Shown here one piece after another: positions 8,412-16,810 of a DNA stretch of 51,088 nt. Each line of letters starts with the position of its first letter. Position 1 is the stretch's first letter. Below the pieces are notes generated by a model. It was not told where the DNA came from, made no database searches, and saw only the letters and a list, made by a program, of their open reading frames with translations. Both the position numbers and the translations under genes were made by a program. Source of the DNA: Desulfobulbaceae bacterium (GTDB taxonomy: Bacteria; Desulfobacterota; Desulfobulbia; Desulfobulbales; Desulfocapsaceae); NCBI GenBank assembly GCA_011390165.1, contig JAABSV010000030.1, forward strand, positions 1 to 51,088. Reading direction: 5' to 3'.

Positions 8412-8586
8412 GTCGGCAGAACTAAAATCCGGTCGGTCCTGACCGCCTTCCAACCGAACAGTGGCGTAAACCTGGGTGTGGCACTTGGCCCTGGTTCGGC
8501 CGATCAGCGCCTGAGGAATTCGGCCGGGTTGAGCAGGACGAAACCATCCTGTCAGCCTTTTGCTGAAGTACTCTCATGTCCCGGTA

Positions 8587-8661
8587 GCCGGGTCGGTAAA
8601 GGGCTGAGACGGCTGCCATGGCCGGGTCGGTAAAGGGGTGAGACCGGCTGCCATGGCCGGG
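8587..8661. repeat. 34/35-bp tandem repeat in nrfH-PNPOx intergenic region
   Basis: Two near-identical units that begin GCCGGGTCGGTAAAGGG and end GGCTGCCATG, followed by the first six bases of a third. The surrounding 8412-8902 stretch holds no gene I can support: its minus-strand open frame has no ribosome site and no recognisable protein features. Confidence 0.65.
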
Positions 8662-8824
8662 AGGCTCTGCTATGGTGCCAGCAGCATGGCCCAATGATGC
8701 GCTCAGGTTGCAGATCCGTGTTCTGCAGCCTTTTGTTGTTGCATATCGGTGAACGGTTACGCTGATGAGGCGAGGCTGAATTGTGGATAAATGGTGCGGT
8801 CTGCCCGGGAAGAAACCAATACGA

Positions 8825-8861
8825 CCCTGTTCCCGCCAGGGTATACCGGGCAGAAACAGGG
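8825..8861 (-). terminator. Weak hairpin after the PNPOx-like gene
   Basis: On the minus strand CCCTGTT pairs with AACAGGG, and after a four-base bulge CCCG pairs with CGGG. The tail is only moderately T-rich (TTGGTTTCTT). A possible terminator for the gene at 8903-9298. Confidence 0.3.
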
Positions 8862-8902
8862 CCGAATGGTTAAAAAAATGTGGCGGTACAGAGAAGTGAG
8901 GG

Positions 8903-9298
8903 TCAGCTGAGCGGCACCTCCTCACCGCCAATCAGGGCAAAGGCCTTTTCTACGGTAAAGTAGACGAGAAACTTTGCCTCCTTGTCCACCACCTCCTCTT
9001 CCCCCTTTTTGCGTCTTGACAGGGCAGCAATTTTTTCCGGGTCGTCACTCTCCCCAGTCATTTTCAGCCACAGCCGCACACCCCTGTAGCCGCCGCCATC
9101 TTCCCGGAAGAGGTAGGCTGCCTGCGGGTTGTCAAGCAGGTTCAACCGTGACAACCGGTCACGCATGATCAGACCGAGGCTGTTATCGGCAAAGATATGG
9201 GGGCGGGAGTAGATGGCGGTGTTCACCCGGCCGTTGCTGTCGGCGGTGGCCAGTACCCCGGTTCCTTTGTGTTCGGTAAAGTAGTTCTCCATGTTCAT
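8903..9298 (-). CDS. Pyridoxamine-5'-phosphate-oxidase-fold protein
   Basis: A 131-residue small protein of the split-barrel flavin-binding group. It opens with MENYFTEHKGTGVLATAD and continues NTAIYSRPHIF, LGLIMRDRLSRLNLLDNPQAAYLF and GVRLWLKMTG, the usual order for this family. Members bind FMN, haem or F420, and many have no known substrate; no catalytic residue identifies the reaction. An AGGAG site (about 9304) placed seven bases upstream decides the start at 9298. It stands alone, about 200 bases from the S1-domain gene on the same strand. Confidence 0.8.
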   Translation of the reverse strand: MNMENYFTEHKGTGVLATADSNGRVNTAIYSRPHIFADNSLGLIMRDRLSRLNLLDNPQAAYLFREDGGGYRGVRLWLKMTGESDDPEKIAALSRRKKGEEEVVDKEAKFLVYFTVEKAFALIGGEEVPLS

Positions 9299-9500
9299 GG
9301 CATATCTCCTGGCCGCAGCCGACTGCAGCGCTGTCTGGGCCGACAGCGGCCGTATTGATTGTTTTCTTGGCAAGTCGGCAGGTGCGGAGAGTGACAAGTC
9401 CCTGCCGGCATCTTTTGCCTGCTACCATAAGACGGTACCGGCCCCTGCCAAGGGGAGGAAGATGATAGTGTTCTCGATAGCGTTCAGGTGTCGTCACCGA

Positions 9501-10706
9501 CTATTTCTTCCGTTCTCCCAGTTTTTTCTGGAGCAGGGCGCCCAGGCTGCCCATTCCGCCGGCCGGTTTTTTTCGCTCACCCTGGAGAAAGGAGCTGTAT
9601 TCGGCCCGTTCGGCCTTCTCCTGGCTCTCTTCCGAGACGTAATCGGCGGGGAGGAGGCTGATCCGTCGTTCGCCCAGGTCCACCGCTTCGACGGTCACCT
9701 CGATCTGCTGCCCTTCTTCCAGTACCTCTCGGGGGTGGTTGAGGCGCCGGCCGGCACCAAGTCTCGAGATGTGGATCAGGCCATCGATGCCGGCGGCAAG
9801 GGTGACGAAGGCGCCAAACTGGGCCAGACGGGCGACGGTGCCGGTATGGCTGGTCCCCACCGGAAACTGTTCTGCCGCCTGTTGCCAAGGGTCAGCCTGG
9901 GTCTCTTTGTAGCTAAGGGAGATGCGGTCGTTGTCCCAGTCCAGTTTCTTGATCACCGCCTGGACCTTCTGGCCGACGGTAAAGTATTCGTCGACCCGTT
10001 CGATCCGACTCCAGCCGATCTCGGAGATGGGGATCAGCCCGTCGACGCCGCCAAGATCGACAAAGGCACCGAAGTCGCGGACCGAACTGACCACCCCTTC
10101 GACAGTCTGCCCTTCCTGCAGGGTTTCGACCAGCGCCTGGCGGAGTTCCGCCCGCTGGCGTTCCTGAATTGCCCGGGAGGAGACGACGATATTCCGTCCT
10201 TCATAGCGGGTGATCAGAAACTGCATCTGGCTATTCAGATATTCGCCGGCGGCGTCGGCTACCCGGCGCAGGCCCATCTGCGAGTAGGGGCAGAAGGCCC
10301 GGACCGATCCGGCCAGGTTGATCTCAAAGCCCCCCTTGATCTCCGCCTTGACCAGACCGTCGACCGGAATGCCGCTGCGCCAGGCCTCCTCCAGGTGGGC
10401 GCTGCCGCCACCGGAGCCGATGCTGGTGGTGAAAAGCAGCTCCGAGCTCTTGCCGCGGAGAAAGTAGACATCGATCTGGTCGCCGATCGCCTTGCTGATC
10501 TTTCCCTCGCTGTCACGGAGCTCGGAACTGTTCAGCACCCCCTCGCTCTTTCCGCCGACATCGAGAAAGGTGGTCTCCTCGCCGATCCCGACGATGGTTG
10601 CCCGAACCTTCTGCCCCGGGTTGAGATTCTTCAGCCTTTTCTTGTCTTGCGCCTTGAACAGTTCTGCAAAGCTCTCTTCCATTGCCTCGGTCATAGTGTC
10701 GTCCAT
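9501..10706 (-). CDS. RNA-binding protein with four S1 domains
   Basis: A 401-residue cytosolic protein built of four S1 (OB-fold) domains at about residues 32-95, 112-178, 198-268 and 283-353. The third and fourth carry the strongest S1 signatures (VSSVRDFGAFVDLGGVDGLI, and VARLAQFGAFV followed by DGLIHIS). The N-terminal 30 residues and C-terminal 45 residues are charged and probably disordered. It is shorter than the six-domain ribosomal protein S1, so it is more likely an S1 paralogue acting in translation or RNA metabolism. No good Shine-Dalgarno lies before the ATG at 10706; an ATG four codons later is possible. Confidence 0.85.
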   Translation of the reverse strand: MDDTMTEAMEESFAELFKAQDKKRLKNLNPGQKVRATIVGIGEETTFLDVGGKSEGVLNSSELRDSEGKISKAIGDQIDVYFLRGKSSELLFTTSIGSGGGSAHLEEAWRSGIPVDGLVKAEIKGGFEINLAGSVRAFCPYSQMGLRRVADAAGEYLNSQMQFLITRYEGRNIVVSSRAIQERQRAELRQALVETLQEGQTVEGVVSSVRDFGAFVDLGGVDGLIPISEIGWSRIERVDEYFTVGQKVQAVIKKLDWDNDRISLSYKETQADPWQQAAEQFPVGTSHTGTVARLAQFGAFVTLAAGIDGLIHISRLGAGRRLNHPREVLEEGQQIEVTVEAVDLGERRISLLPADYVSEESQEKAERAEYSSFLQGERKKPAGGMGSLGALLQKKLGERKK

Positions 10707-10730
10707 GGGTTAATACATCATCGATATTTT

Positions 10731-10750
10731 GTGCCGGTGGTCACCGGCAC
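10731..10750. repeat. Short palindrome between lolA and the S1 gene
   Basis: GTGCCGGTG and CACCGGCAC flank a two-base centre, about 25 bases before the S1 gene start. A second bulged hairpin (CAACACCACT / AGTGGTGGTTG) lies at 10830-10856. Neither has a T tract, so they may be regulatory or simply mRNA structure. The rest of 10707-10928 shows no gene. Confidence 0.45.
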
Positions 10751-10928
10751 TATTGTTCACCGTACCTGTACTGCCTTGTACTGGTCTGCCCTGTCCGCCA
10801 TCCCCTCGCCGGACGGCCATGGTGGCCGACAACACCACTCCCGGCAGTGGTGGTTGTGCCTGGTTTTCCCTGCTCCCCCGGGGGGGGGTGGTTGCCGACG
10901 CCAAGGCCGGTCCGTGTCTGCCGGCCAT

Positions 10929-11648
10929 CTACTGTTCGATCACTTCCGTCCCGGTCGGCGGGGTAAAGGAGAAGAGGGTCGTCAGCTCCTTTTCCTCCAA
11001 CTGCAGCAGGCTGTCCACCTCGATGTCACTGAGGTTGAGAACGGTCAGGGTCCCGAAGTGGTCACGGATGCTGAAGCGGCGGAGCAGCGACTCGCCGGTG
11101 ACCCAGAGGTGGATATCCTGAACCTGCGAGTGGGGGGTCCTGGGGATCAGCTTGATCACCTGATAGAGGTCGGCATCCTCCGGCTGGAACTCCTCATCAG
11201 CGGGACGGATATGAAAATCTTCCCTCAGCACACCTTTGCCGGTGAAAAAGGTGTAGGTGATTTCGCTTTCCAGGTTTTTGGCCGGGGTGATGATCAATTG
11301 CTGCAGTTCGGCAAAGTACATTTTCAGGAACTTGCCGTCGCTGAGGATCACTTGCCGATCAGGGCTCTGGTAATCCCAACGCATTCGGCCAAGGCCGTCC
11401 GCCTTGTAAAAGAGGGCCCGGCCGGAGCCGCGGCGGGGGCGGCCGGTCATTTCACCGCGGGTATCCTGGTAGAAGTTGAAGGCGAGGCTGCCCATGGCAT
11501 CGTATCTTGCTTGAACCCGATCGGCTATCTCCTCGGGGTCGGCCGGCTCGGCATGCACCGCTGTAGAGAGGGTGGCAAGAAGAAGGAGAATGGCGAGGAG
11601 GATGCCGGTGGCCGGGAGAAAAGTGTCGGTTCGCATGGCGGAGTTCAT
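10929..11648 (-). CDS. lolA: Outer-membrane lipoprotein carrier LolA
   Basis: A periplasmic carrier that moves lipoproteins from the LolCDE complex to the outer membrane. The 239-residue product has a hydrophobic signal sequence (ILLAILLLLATLSTAVHA) then a LolA-like half-open barrel: VQARYDAMGSLAFNFYQ, GRALFYKADGLGRMRWDY, DGKFLKMYF and the C-terminal TVLNLSDIEVDS. These match the family's early MRWDY motif and the exposed hydrophobic strands. The start overlaps the end of murI by four bases. Pal, elsewhere in the window, would be one of its cargoes. Confidence 0.85.
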   Translation of the reverse strand: MNSAMRTDTFLPATGILLAILLLLATLSTAVHAEPADPEEIADRVQARYDAMGSLAFNFYQDTRGEMTGRPRRGSGRALFYKADGLGRMRWDYQSPDRQVILSDGKFLKMYFAELQQLIITPAKNLESEITYTFFTGKGVLREDFHIRPADEEFQPEDADLYQVIKLIPRTPHSQVQDIHLWVTGESLLRRFSIRDHFGTLTVLNLSDIEVDSLLQLEEKELTTLFSFTPPTGTEVIEQ

Positions 11649-12427
11649 ACCGGCAGCAGGGTGATCGGCCTGGCGAAGATCCGCTGGGCGATCTGGCTGG
11701 CGGTTTCGGTGCAGTCGGTGACGTGGTAGCGGTTATCCGCCGGTTGATGGCCGGGACGGGCGAGCAGAGCGGGGCGGTCGGCCAGTTGCTGGCGGAGATG
11801 GCTGGCGGTGGCCCGGGAAGAGTCGATCAGTCGCACCCGCCTGCCGATGCGGGGCTGGATCAGATCGCTGAGGAGGGGGTAATGGGTACAGCCCAGGACC
11901 AGGGTGTCGATCTGTTGGTTTTGCAGGGGGTGGAGGTAGCGGCGGAGGATCATTTTGGTCTCCCGCCGGTCGCCCCAACCTTCTTCAACCAGCGGCACCA
12001 GCAGCGGGCAGGCCTGGGAAAAGACCCGGCAGGTTGGGTCTTCCCGGCAGATTTCCCGTTCGTAGATGCCGCTCTGGATGGTGGCTCTGGTGCCGATCAC
12101 CCCGATTCGGCCGGATCGGCTGCCGCGGACCGCCTCGGCAACCGCCGGGACGATCACATCGATTATCGGCAGATGGAACTCCTGGCGCAGCCGCTCGCTG
12201 GCGACACTGGCCGCACTGTTGCAGGCGATGACGATCACCTGCGCCCCGTTATCAACAAGAAATCTGGTGTTTTCAATTGAGTAGTCAATAATCGTCGGGG
12301 CACTCTTCGAGCCGTAGGGGCTGCGGGCAATATCCCCGAGATAGAGGAGCGGCGCCGCGGGGAGAAGCTCCTCTATCGCCCGGGCAACGGTCATGCCGCC
12401 GACGCCGGAGTCAAAAATGCCGATCAT
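11645..12427 (-). CDS. murI: Glutamate racemase
   Basis: Interconverts L- and D-glutamate to supply peptidoglycan synthesis. The 260-residue product begins MIGIFDSGVGGMTV. It has the two catalytic cysteines in IACNSAAS and LGCTHYPLL, plus the LYLGDIARSPYGSKS and DVIVPAV motifs. It is of normal length and cytosolic. It is the first gene of a minus-strand operon with lolA, divergent from fmdB. Confidence 0.95.
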   Translation of the reverse strand: MIGIFDSGVGGMTVARAIEELLPAAPLLYLGDIARSPYGSKSAPTIIDYSIENTRFLVDNGAQVIVIACNSAASVASERLRQEFHLPIIDVIVPAVAEAVRGSRSGRIGVIGTRATIQSGIYEREICREDPTCRVFSQACPLLVPLVEEGWGDRRETKMILRRYLHPLQNQQIDTLVLGCTHYPLLSDLIQPRIGRRVRLIDSSRATASHLRQQLADRPALLARPGHQPADNRYHVTDCTETASQIAQRIFARPITLLPV

Positions 12428-12498
12428 GGGGTTGCCTGGGCCATGGCCCGGTTGAGGTTACCTGAAATGAAACAGCTCACAACTCTCTCTACCAGATA

Positions 12499-12519
12499 AC
12501 CGCTTTGTCGACAAGCGGT
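12499..12519. promoter_or_regulatory. Dyad in murI-fmdB divergent region
   Basis: ACCGCTT and AAGCGGT flank a TGTCGAC-containing centre, about 75 bases before murI. A possible operator; no regulator is known for it. Confidence 0.35.
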
Positions 12520-12633
12520 GAGAGCTCGACTCTTCTCGGCCGGTGTTCTTCTGGTGGCTGCCGCTATTTTCACATAACTGTGTCCCCGACACATCACTTT
12601 CCATTTTTTCCACCCCTCCCGGGCGGGTGTCGG

Positions 12634-12662
12634 TTGACAGGGAGGGCAGGGCGGATTACCTT
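12634..12662 (+). promoter_or_regulatory. Candidate promoter for fmdB
   Basis: TTGACA (12634-12639) and TACCTT (12657-12662) with a 17-base spacer, about 110 bases before the fmdB start. The -35 box is perfect, the -10 box poor. The remaining 12428-12770 region holds no gene. Confidence 0.45.
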
Positions 12663-12770
12663 TGCTCCTGCTCGGCGGACCCGCTCCTCCGAACAGTTCT
12701 GCAGGCCTTTGTTGATGTTTCCCGCCGGGGCGGGAAGTGAAAAGAAAATGAGATGCAAGGTGGTGGAAAG

Positions 12771-13094
12771 ATGCCGGTTTATGAGTACGAATGCCAGGAA
12801 TGTGACAAGGTTTTTGAAGTGCAGCAGAAAATTGCCGATCCGCCGATCCGCTTCTGCCCCGACTGCCAAGCGCCGGTGAAAAAGTTGGTATCGAAGAGTT
12901 CCTTTCAGCTCAAGGGTTCTGGTTGGTATGCCGACGGCTATGCCAGCAGTTCTGCCAAACCCGCCGAGAAAGTGGCCGATGTGGGCGCCGGAAACGGGGC
13001 AGACAAGGCAGCCACGCCTACCCCCGCCCCCGCTTGTCCGGCCGGTGGCAGCTGTGCCGGTTGCCCGGCCGGTGCCGCGGCCGCAGCCGCCTGA
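12771..13094 (+). CDS. FmdB-type zinc ribbon protein
   Basis: A 107-residue protein starting MPVYEYECQECDKVFEV and continuing FCPDCQAPVKKLV, the CxxC-CxxC zinc ribbon of the FmdB/CxxC_CxxC_SSSS family, followed by the SFQLKGSGWYADGY motif. The C-terminal 45 residues are low-complexity Ala/Pro with extra cysteines (CPAGGSCAGCPAG), usual for deltaproteobacterial members. FmdB was first linked to regulation of formamidase genes; the general role is unknown. The ATG at 12771 places the family motif at the N-terminus. Confidence 0.85.
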   Translation: MPVYEYECQECDKVFEVQQKIADPPIRFCPDCQAPVKKLVSKSSFQLKGSGWYADGYASSSAKPAEKVADVGAGNGADKAATPTPAPACPAGGSCAGCPAGAAAAAA

Positions 13095-13138
13095 TACCTG
13101 CTGAAAGGTGCTGATGCGCTCGGTCTGCCGGGCCGCTC

Positions 13139-14215
13139 TCAGCGCCGGCAGTTGACCACCGCCATGGCATCCCCGTAGGAAAAGAACCGGTACCCCGCCC
13201 CGATTGCCGTCTGGTAGGAGGAGAGTAGGGTTTCCCGGCCGCAGAGGGCAGCGACTAAAAAAAGCAGCGACGAGCCGGGCAGGTGGAAGTTGGTGATCAG
13301 GTTGTCCACCACCCGGAACTGGAAGCCGGGGTAGATGTAGAGGTCGCACCAGCCCCGGCAGGCCTGCAGACTCCCATGCCGCGCCCCGTATTCCAGGGCG
13401 CGCACCGAAGTGGTCCCCACCGCCCAGACCTTGCCTCCGCGTAACCTGGTCTCTTCCACCCGGTTCACCGTTTCCTCTGAAATTGTGAGAAATTCCTGGT
13501 GGATACGGTGGCGGGTGATATCCTCTTCGCGCACCGGGGCGAAGGTGCCGTAGCCGACATGCAGGGTCACCCGGGCAAGTTGGGTGCCTTTTTCCGCCAG
13601 ATTCGCCAGCAGTTCAGGAGTGAAATGCAGCCCGGCGGTGGGGGCGGCGACCGCCCCGGGTGTCTCGGCATAGACCGTCTGGTAGCGCCGGCTGTCCTGG
13701 GCGGTGCTCCCGGCCGGGCGGCTGATGTAGGGTGGTAGGGGCACCTGGCCATGGCGCGCCAGGGTGGCCGCCAGGTCGCTCTGTGGAGGGTAGTGGAGTT
13801 CCAGGCAGGCCTTATCGGCGCCGGCATCGTCGCTGAGCAGCCGGCAGAAGAAATCGGGGGCGAAATCGATCCGGCTGCCGCACTTTGGCCGTCTCGATGC
13901 CCGGAGCAGGGCGGTGGCCATGGCTGTTCCGGGAGCGGCCGGAACGGGAAAGTCGAGGAGAAAGACCTCGACCTTGCCGCCACTCTCCTTGCGGCCGGCT
14001 AGACGGGCCGGGAAGACCCGGGTGTCGTTGACCACCAGCAGGTCGTTGGCCGCCACCAGATCGCCCAGGTCGGCAAAGGTCCGGTGGCTGAGTGTGGTGC
14101 TGGCGCCGTCCAGGACCAGCAGCTTCGACTCGTCCCGCCGCTCGGCGGGGTGCTGGGCGATTCTCTCCGGCGGCAGGTGGTAGTGGTAGGAACTGAGGCG
14201 AAGATCTTCTTGCAT
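13139..14215 (-). CDS. queA: tRNA preQ1(34) S-adenosylmethionine ribosyltransferase-isomerase
   Basis: Transfers and isomerises the ribosyl moiety of S-adenosylmethionine to 7-aminomethyl-7-deazaguanine in tRNA, making epoxyqueuosine. The 358-residue product has the QueA signatures: LSSYHYHLPPERIAQHPAERRD at the N-terminus (given in part), LLVVNDTRVFPARL, GAVAAPTAGLHFT, and near the C-terminus GTTSVRALE and NLITNFHLPGSSLLFLV. The start at 14215 places the LSSYHYHLP motif where it belongs; a longer in-frame extension was rejected. It is monocistronic and divergent from the MobA-like gene. Confidence 0.95.
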   Translation of the reverse strand: MQEDLRLSSYHYHLPPERIAQHPAERRDESKLLVLDGASTTLSHRTFADLGDLVAANDLLVVNDTRVFPARLAGRKESGGKVEVFLLDFPVPAAPGTAMATALLRASRRPKCGSRIDFAPDFFCRLLSDDAGADKACLELHYPPQSDLAATLARHGQVPLPPYISRPAGSTAQDSRRYQTVYAETPGAVAAPTAGLHFTPELLANLAEKGTQLARVTLHVGYGTFAPVREEDITRHRIHQEFLTISEETVNRVEETRLRGGKVWAVGTTSVRALEYGARHGSLQACRGWCDLYIYPGFQFRVVDNLITNFHLPGSSLLFLVAALCGRETLLSSYQTAIGAGYRFFSYGDAMAVVNCRR

Positions 14216-14351
14216 TGCTCTGCTTGGTCGGGCTATGATCCGGCTGCGGGCTGCTGCCGCGCTTGCCAGTAGACCATTCCGTAGAGGGGGGACGGCGACT
14301 GTCCTGCATACCATGCCCCCGGTCACCACCGCAAGGGAAATGGGAGCCAGT

Positions 14352-15380
14352 ATGCCAGAGAGTGCAGCCAGTCCTATCGGTCCCGGTCTTCATGACACCA
14401 CACGGGAAGTGCGGCTGGAGGCCCTGCCGGCCTGCCCCGGTCTGCCGGTTTTCCAGCTTGTGGGGGGCAGCGCCGAGCAACGCCAACGAATCTGCCTGGA
14501 GCTGCTTGCCGCTTTAAGCAGCCGACGGCTGCTTGGCCGGCTATGCGGGCCCGTTGCCGAACTTCTCGCCACCGGCGGCTACAGCGGTATCTGCCGCCGC
14601 CTGCGGGAGTGTGATCTGCTGCTGGTTGAGGGGGACGGCACGGCGGTCTTGATCGGCAGCACACCGATGGTCGGTGGCGAGGCGGCAAAAGAGGTGGACC
14701 CCTGGTACCTGGAGATACCGGCAGAGGCAGCCCACTCCCAGCCACTGCCCACTTCCCTGGTCGATTGTCTGGTTCGCTACCTTGATCAGCTGGTCCGGCA
14801 GACGCCGGTCTGGGGCTGTGTGCTGATCGGCGGCAGGAGTTCACGCATGGGCCGGCCAAAGCAGCTGCTGTGCGACGAATCCGGACGCAGCTGGCTGGAA
14901 AGTACTTTTGCCCTGCTCACCCCGCAGCTTGCCGGGGTAGTGGTGGCCGGGGGTGGAAAACTTCCGGACGGGTTTGCGCAGATCCCCCGTCTCGCCGATA
15001 TTCCGGGGATTTCCGGCCCCGCCTCCGGTCTGCTCAGTGCCGGACGCTGGCAGCCGATGGTTTCCTGGCTGCTGGTGGCCTGCGATATGCCGCAGATCTC
15101 CGCTGCCGCGGTGGCCTGGCTGTTGGCCGGACGGCGGGCCGGTTGCTGGGGGCTGCAGCCCAGGCTGGCCGGCCGTGACCGAGCCGAACCCTTGCTCGCC
15201 TGGTATGATTTTCGCGCCATTACCCTGCTGGAAGAGCAGCTTTGTCATGGGGATTGGCGGCTTGGCCGGTTGTCGGCTGAGCCCCGGATTGCCACCCCGG
15301 AGATCCCCGCCGAGCTGCAACCGAGCTGGACGAATGTCAATACACCTGAAGAGCTGCAGGCCTTGCACCGGGATCGTTAG
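14352..15380 (+). CDS. MobA-like nucleotidyltransferase fused to a degenerate MobB-like domain
   Basis: The C-terminal ~190 residues form a MobA-type nucleotidyltransferase, which in molybdenum cofactor synthesis joins GMP to molybdopterin: LIGGRSSRMGRPKQLL, LADIPGISGPASGL, LLVACDMPQI and NVNTPEEL are all present. The N-terminal ~150 residues look like a MobB-type G domain, but where the P-loop should be the sequence reads QLVGGSAEQRQR, without the GKT/S residues, so nucleotide binding by that half is doubtful. GGGAG seven bases before ATG 14352 supports this start; ATG 14340 is an alternative. Molybdenum or tungsten enzymes are common in sulfate reducers, which fits. Confidence 0.82.
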   Translation: MPESAASPIGPGLHDTTREVRLEALPACPGLPVFQLVGGSAEQRQRICLELLAALSSRRLLGRLCGPVAELLATGGYSGICRRLRECDLLLVEGDGTAVLIGSTPMVGGEAAKEVDPWYLEIPAEAAHSQPLPTSLVDCLVRYLDQLVRQTPVWGCVLIGGRSSRMGRPKQLLCDESGRSWLESTFALLTPQLAGVVVAGGGKLPDGFAQIPRLADIPGISGPASGLLSAGRWQPMVSWLLVACDMPQISAAAVAWLLAGRRAGCWGLQPRLAGRDRAEPLLAWYDFRAITLLEEQLCHGDWRLGRLSAEPRIATPEIPAELQPSWTNVNTPEELQALHRDR

Positions 15381-15524
15381 CAGGCCTTGCACCGGGATCG
15401 CTTCCGGTCTTGGGCTAGGATCACTATCCGGACTTGGGTAAGGATCACTTCCGGGCTTGCCCTAAGATCACTATCCGGCCTTGCACCCGGATCGCATTCC
15501 GGCTTTTTCGCAGAATCGCCATCC
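15359..15524. repeat. Seven-unit degenerate 24/23-bp tandem repeat
   Basis: Units begin at 15359, 15383, 15406, 15430, 15453, 15477 and 15501 and follow GGnCTTGnnCnnGGATCrCTnTCC. Lengths are 24, 23, 24, 23, 24, 24, 24. The first unit encodes the last residues and stop of the MobA-like gene; the rest fills the gap to the thioredoxin-like gene. There are no spacers, so it is not a CRISPR array. Confidence 0.8.
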
Positions 15525-15561
15525 CGGCGCGCCCAGCCCTTCTGAGAGCGATAAGAAAAAA

Positions 15562-16140
15562 ATGTCAAGAGCGCCGAAGAGCAGCACGAATGGCCGGCAG
15601 CAGAACTGCCGGTTGCAACACCGCCTGGTGTACCGGTTGCTGCTGCTCCTGCCGCTGTTGGCGCTGCTCCTGCTGTTCGGCTGTCAGCCGGAGAAGCCGC
15701 CGGCCGAGTTCAGCCTCGGTGACCCGGCCCCCGATTTTGCCGCCCGCGATCTTGATGGCCGGGTGGTGGTGCTCTCCAGCCTGCGTGGCAAGGCAGTGAT
15801 CCTGCGCTTCTTTGAAAGTGACTGCCGCTTCTGCAAGGCCGATACCCCGATTCTCGCCGAACTCTCCCGGCGCTACCGGCAGGACGGGCTGATGGTCCTC
15901 TACGTTGGCAGCTTTTATGACCAGGAGGCCGCCCTCAGGGCCTTTGTTGCCGAGCAGGGGATTGATTTTCCGGTTCTCCTCGACCAGTCGGCCCGGCTGG
16001 CCGATCTCTACCGGATCCGGGTCTATCCCCAGACCCTTTTCATCAGCCCGGAACAGACCCTGGTCGGCGCCCTGCTCGGGGCGGTGGGGGCAGCTGAGGT
16101 GAGGGAAATCTTCGCTCCCTATCTTGAGTTGGCCCCATGA
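15562..16140 (+). CDS. TlpA-like thioredoxin-fold lipoprotein
   Basis: A 192-residue membrane-anchored thiol-disulfide protein. The N-terminus has a long basic region, a hydrophobic core and a lipobox LLFGC (Cys41). A thioredoxin/AhpC-TSA-like domain follows: GDPAPDFAARDLDGRVV, then FFESDCRFCKAD with the redox CxxC at C88/C91, the VLYVGSFYDQ strand and the cis-proline segment RVYPQTLFI. Such proteins reduce disulfides during cytochrome c or metalloprotein maturation outside the cytoplasm. It starts a tightly packed cluster with NosL and an ABC transporter, suggesting a shared role in periplasmic metal-centre assembly (inference). Confidence 0.85.
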   Translation: MSRAPKSSTNGRQQNCRLQHRLVYRLLLLLPLLALLLLFGCQPEKPPAEFSLGDPAPDFAARDLDGRVVVLSSLRGKAVILRFFESDCRFCKADTPILAELSRRYRQDGLMVLYVGSFYDQEAALRAFVAEQGIDFPVLLDQSARLADLYRIRVYPQTLFISPEQTLVGALLGAVGAAEVREIFAPYLELAP

Positions 16141-16251
16141 TCAGCCCGTATCCCCAACTCGCAGCCTTTGTCCACCCACCGCTTCTTCCCCCCGGCAGTT
16201 CGGGGGTGCGGCAGGGCGGCAGGGTAAGGGCTTGAGGGAGACAACCATCTG

Positions 16252-16797
16252 GTGACCATCATGAAACAGCTCCGGTATCTCTTCCTGCTCCTGCCGCTCC
16301 TTTCCTTCCTGTTGCCACCTGTTGCCCCCGGCCTGGCCGAAACCCGGGCCGGCGACAGTGGGATCTTTACCGTTGACCAGACCACCCGCTGCCCGGTGTG
16401 CGGGATGTTTGTCCACAAGTACCCGGACTGGCAGGCCCAGGTCCGCCTTGGTGACGGCACGGTCGCTGCCTTCGACGGGGTCAAAGACATGCTGGCCTAT
16501 CTTTTCGAACCCCAGGCCTACGGCGCCGCTGAAGGGAGTCAGGTGGTCGAGATGGGGGTCAAGGAATACTACAACCTGGCGTGGATCGACGGCCGGTCGG
16601 CCTGGTATGTGGTCGGCAGCACCCTTCTTGGCCCGATGGGGCATGAGTTGATCCCCTTTGCTGACCGTGCCGCTGCGGAAAATTTCCTCCGCGACCACCA
16701 GGGCAGGGAGATTCTTGGCTTTGCCGAGATCACCCCGGAGCTGGTGCAGTCTCTGCGCCACGGTTCGCGGATGCGGCCACCGCCGCGCCAGGACTAG
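16252..16797 (+). CDS. NosL family copper-binding protein
   Basis: A 181-residue exported protein of the NosL family, whose founding member binds Cu(I) and helps mature nitrous oxide reductase. It has a signal peptide and the conserved RCPVCGMFV motif (C47, C50, M52), then DGVKDMLAYLF and VVGSTLLGPMGHELIPF. Unlike typical NosL there is no lipobox. No nosZ is in the window, so the client is unknown; NosL-like proteins without nosZ are frequently found beside ABC transporters. The GTG at 16252 has GAGGGAG eleven bases upstream; ATG 16261 is the alternative start. Confidence 0.85.
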   Translation: MTIMKQLRYLFLLLPLLSFLLPPVAPGLAETRAGDSGIFTVDQTTRCPVCGMFVHKYPDWQAQVRLGDGTVAAFDGVKDMLAYLFEPQAYGAAEGSQVVEMGVKEYYNLAWIDGRSAWYVVGSTLLGPMGHELIPFADRAAAENFLRDHQGREILGFAEITPELVQSLRHGSRMRPPPRQD

Positions 16798-16810
16798 GGA
16801 GATGGGCGCC

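Noticed and set aside
8422..8931. 169-codon minus-strand open frame upstream of nrfH
   Set aside because: It overlaps the tandem repeat and the PNPOx-like gene, lacks a ribosome site and has no domain pattern.
9291..11729. 812-codon plus-strand open frame
   Set aside because: It spans the antisense of the S1-domain and lolA genes, both with clear families; low-complexity Gly/Asp/Val shadow translation.
15359..15524. CRISPR array
   Set aside because: Units abut without unique spacers and no cas gene is near.
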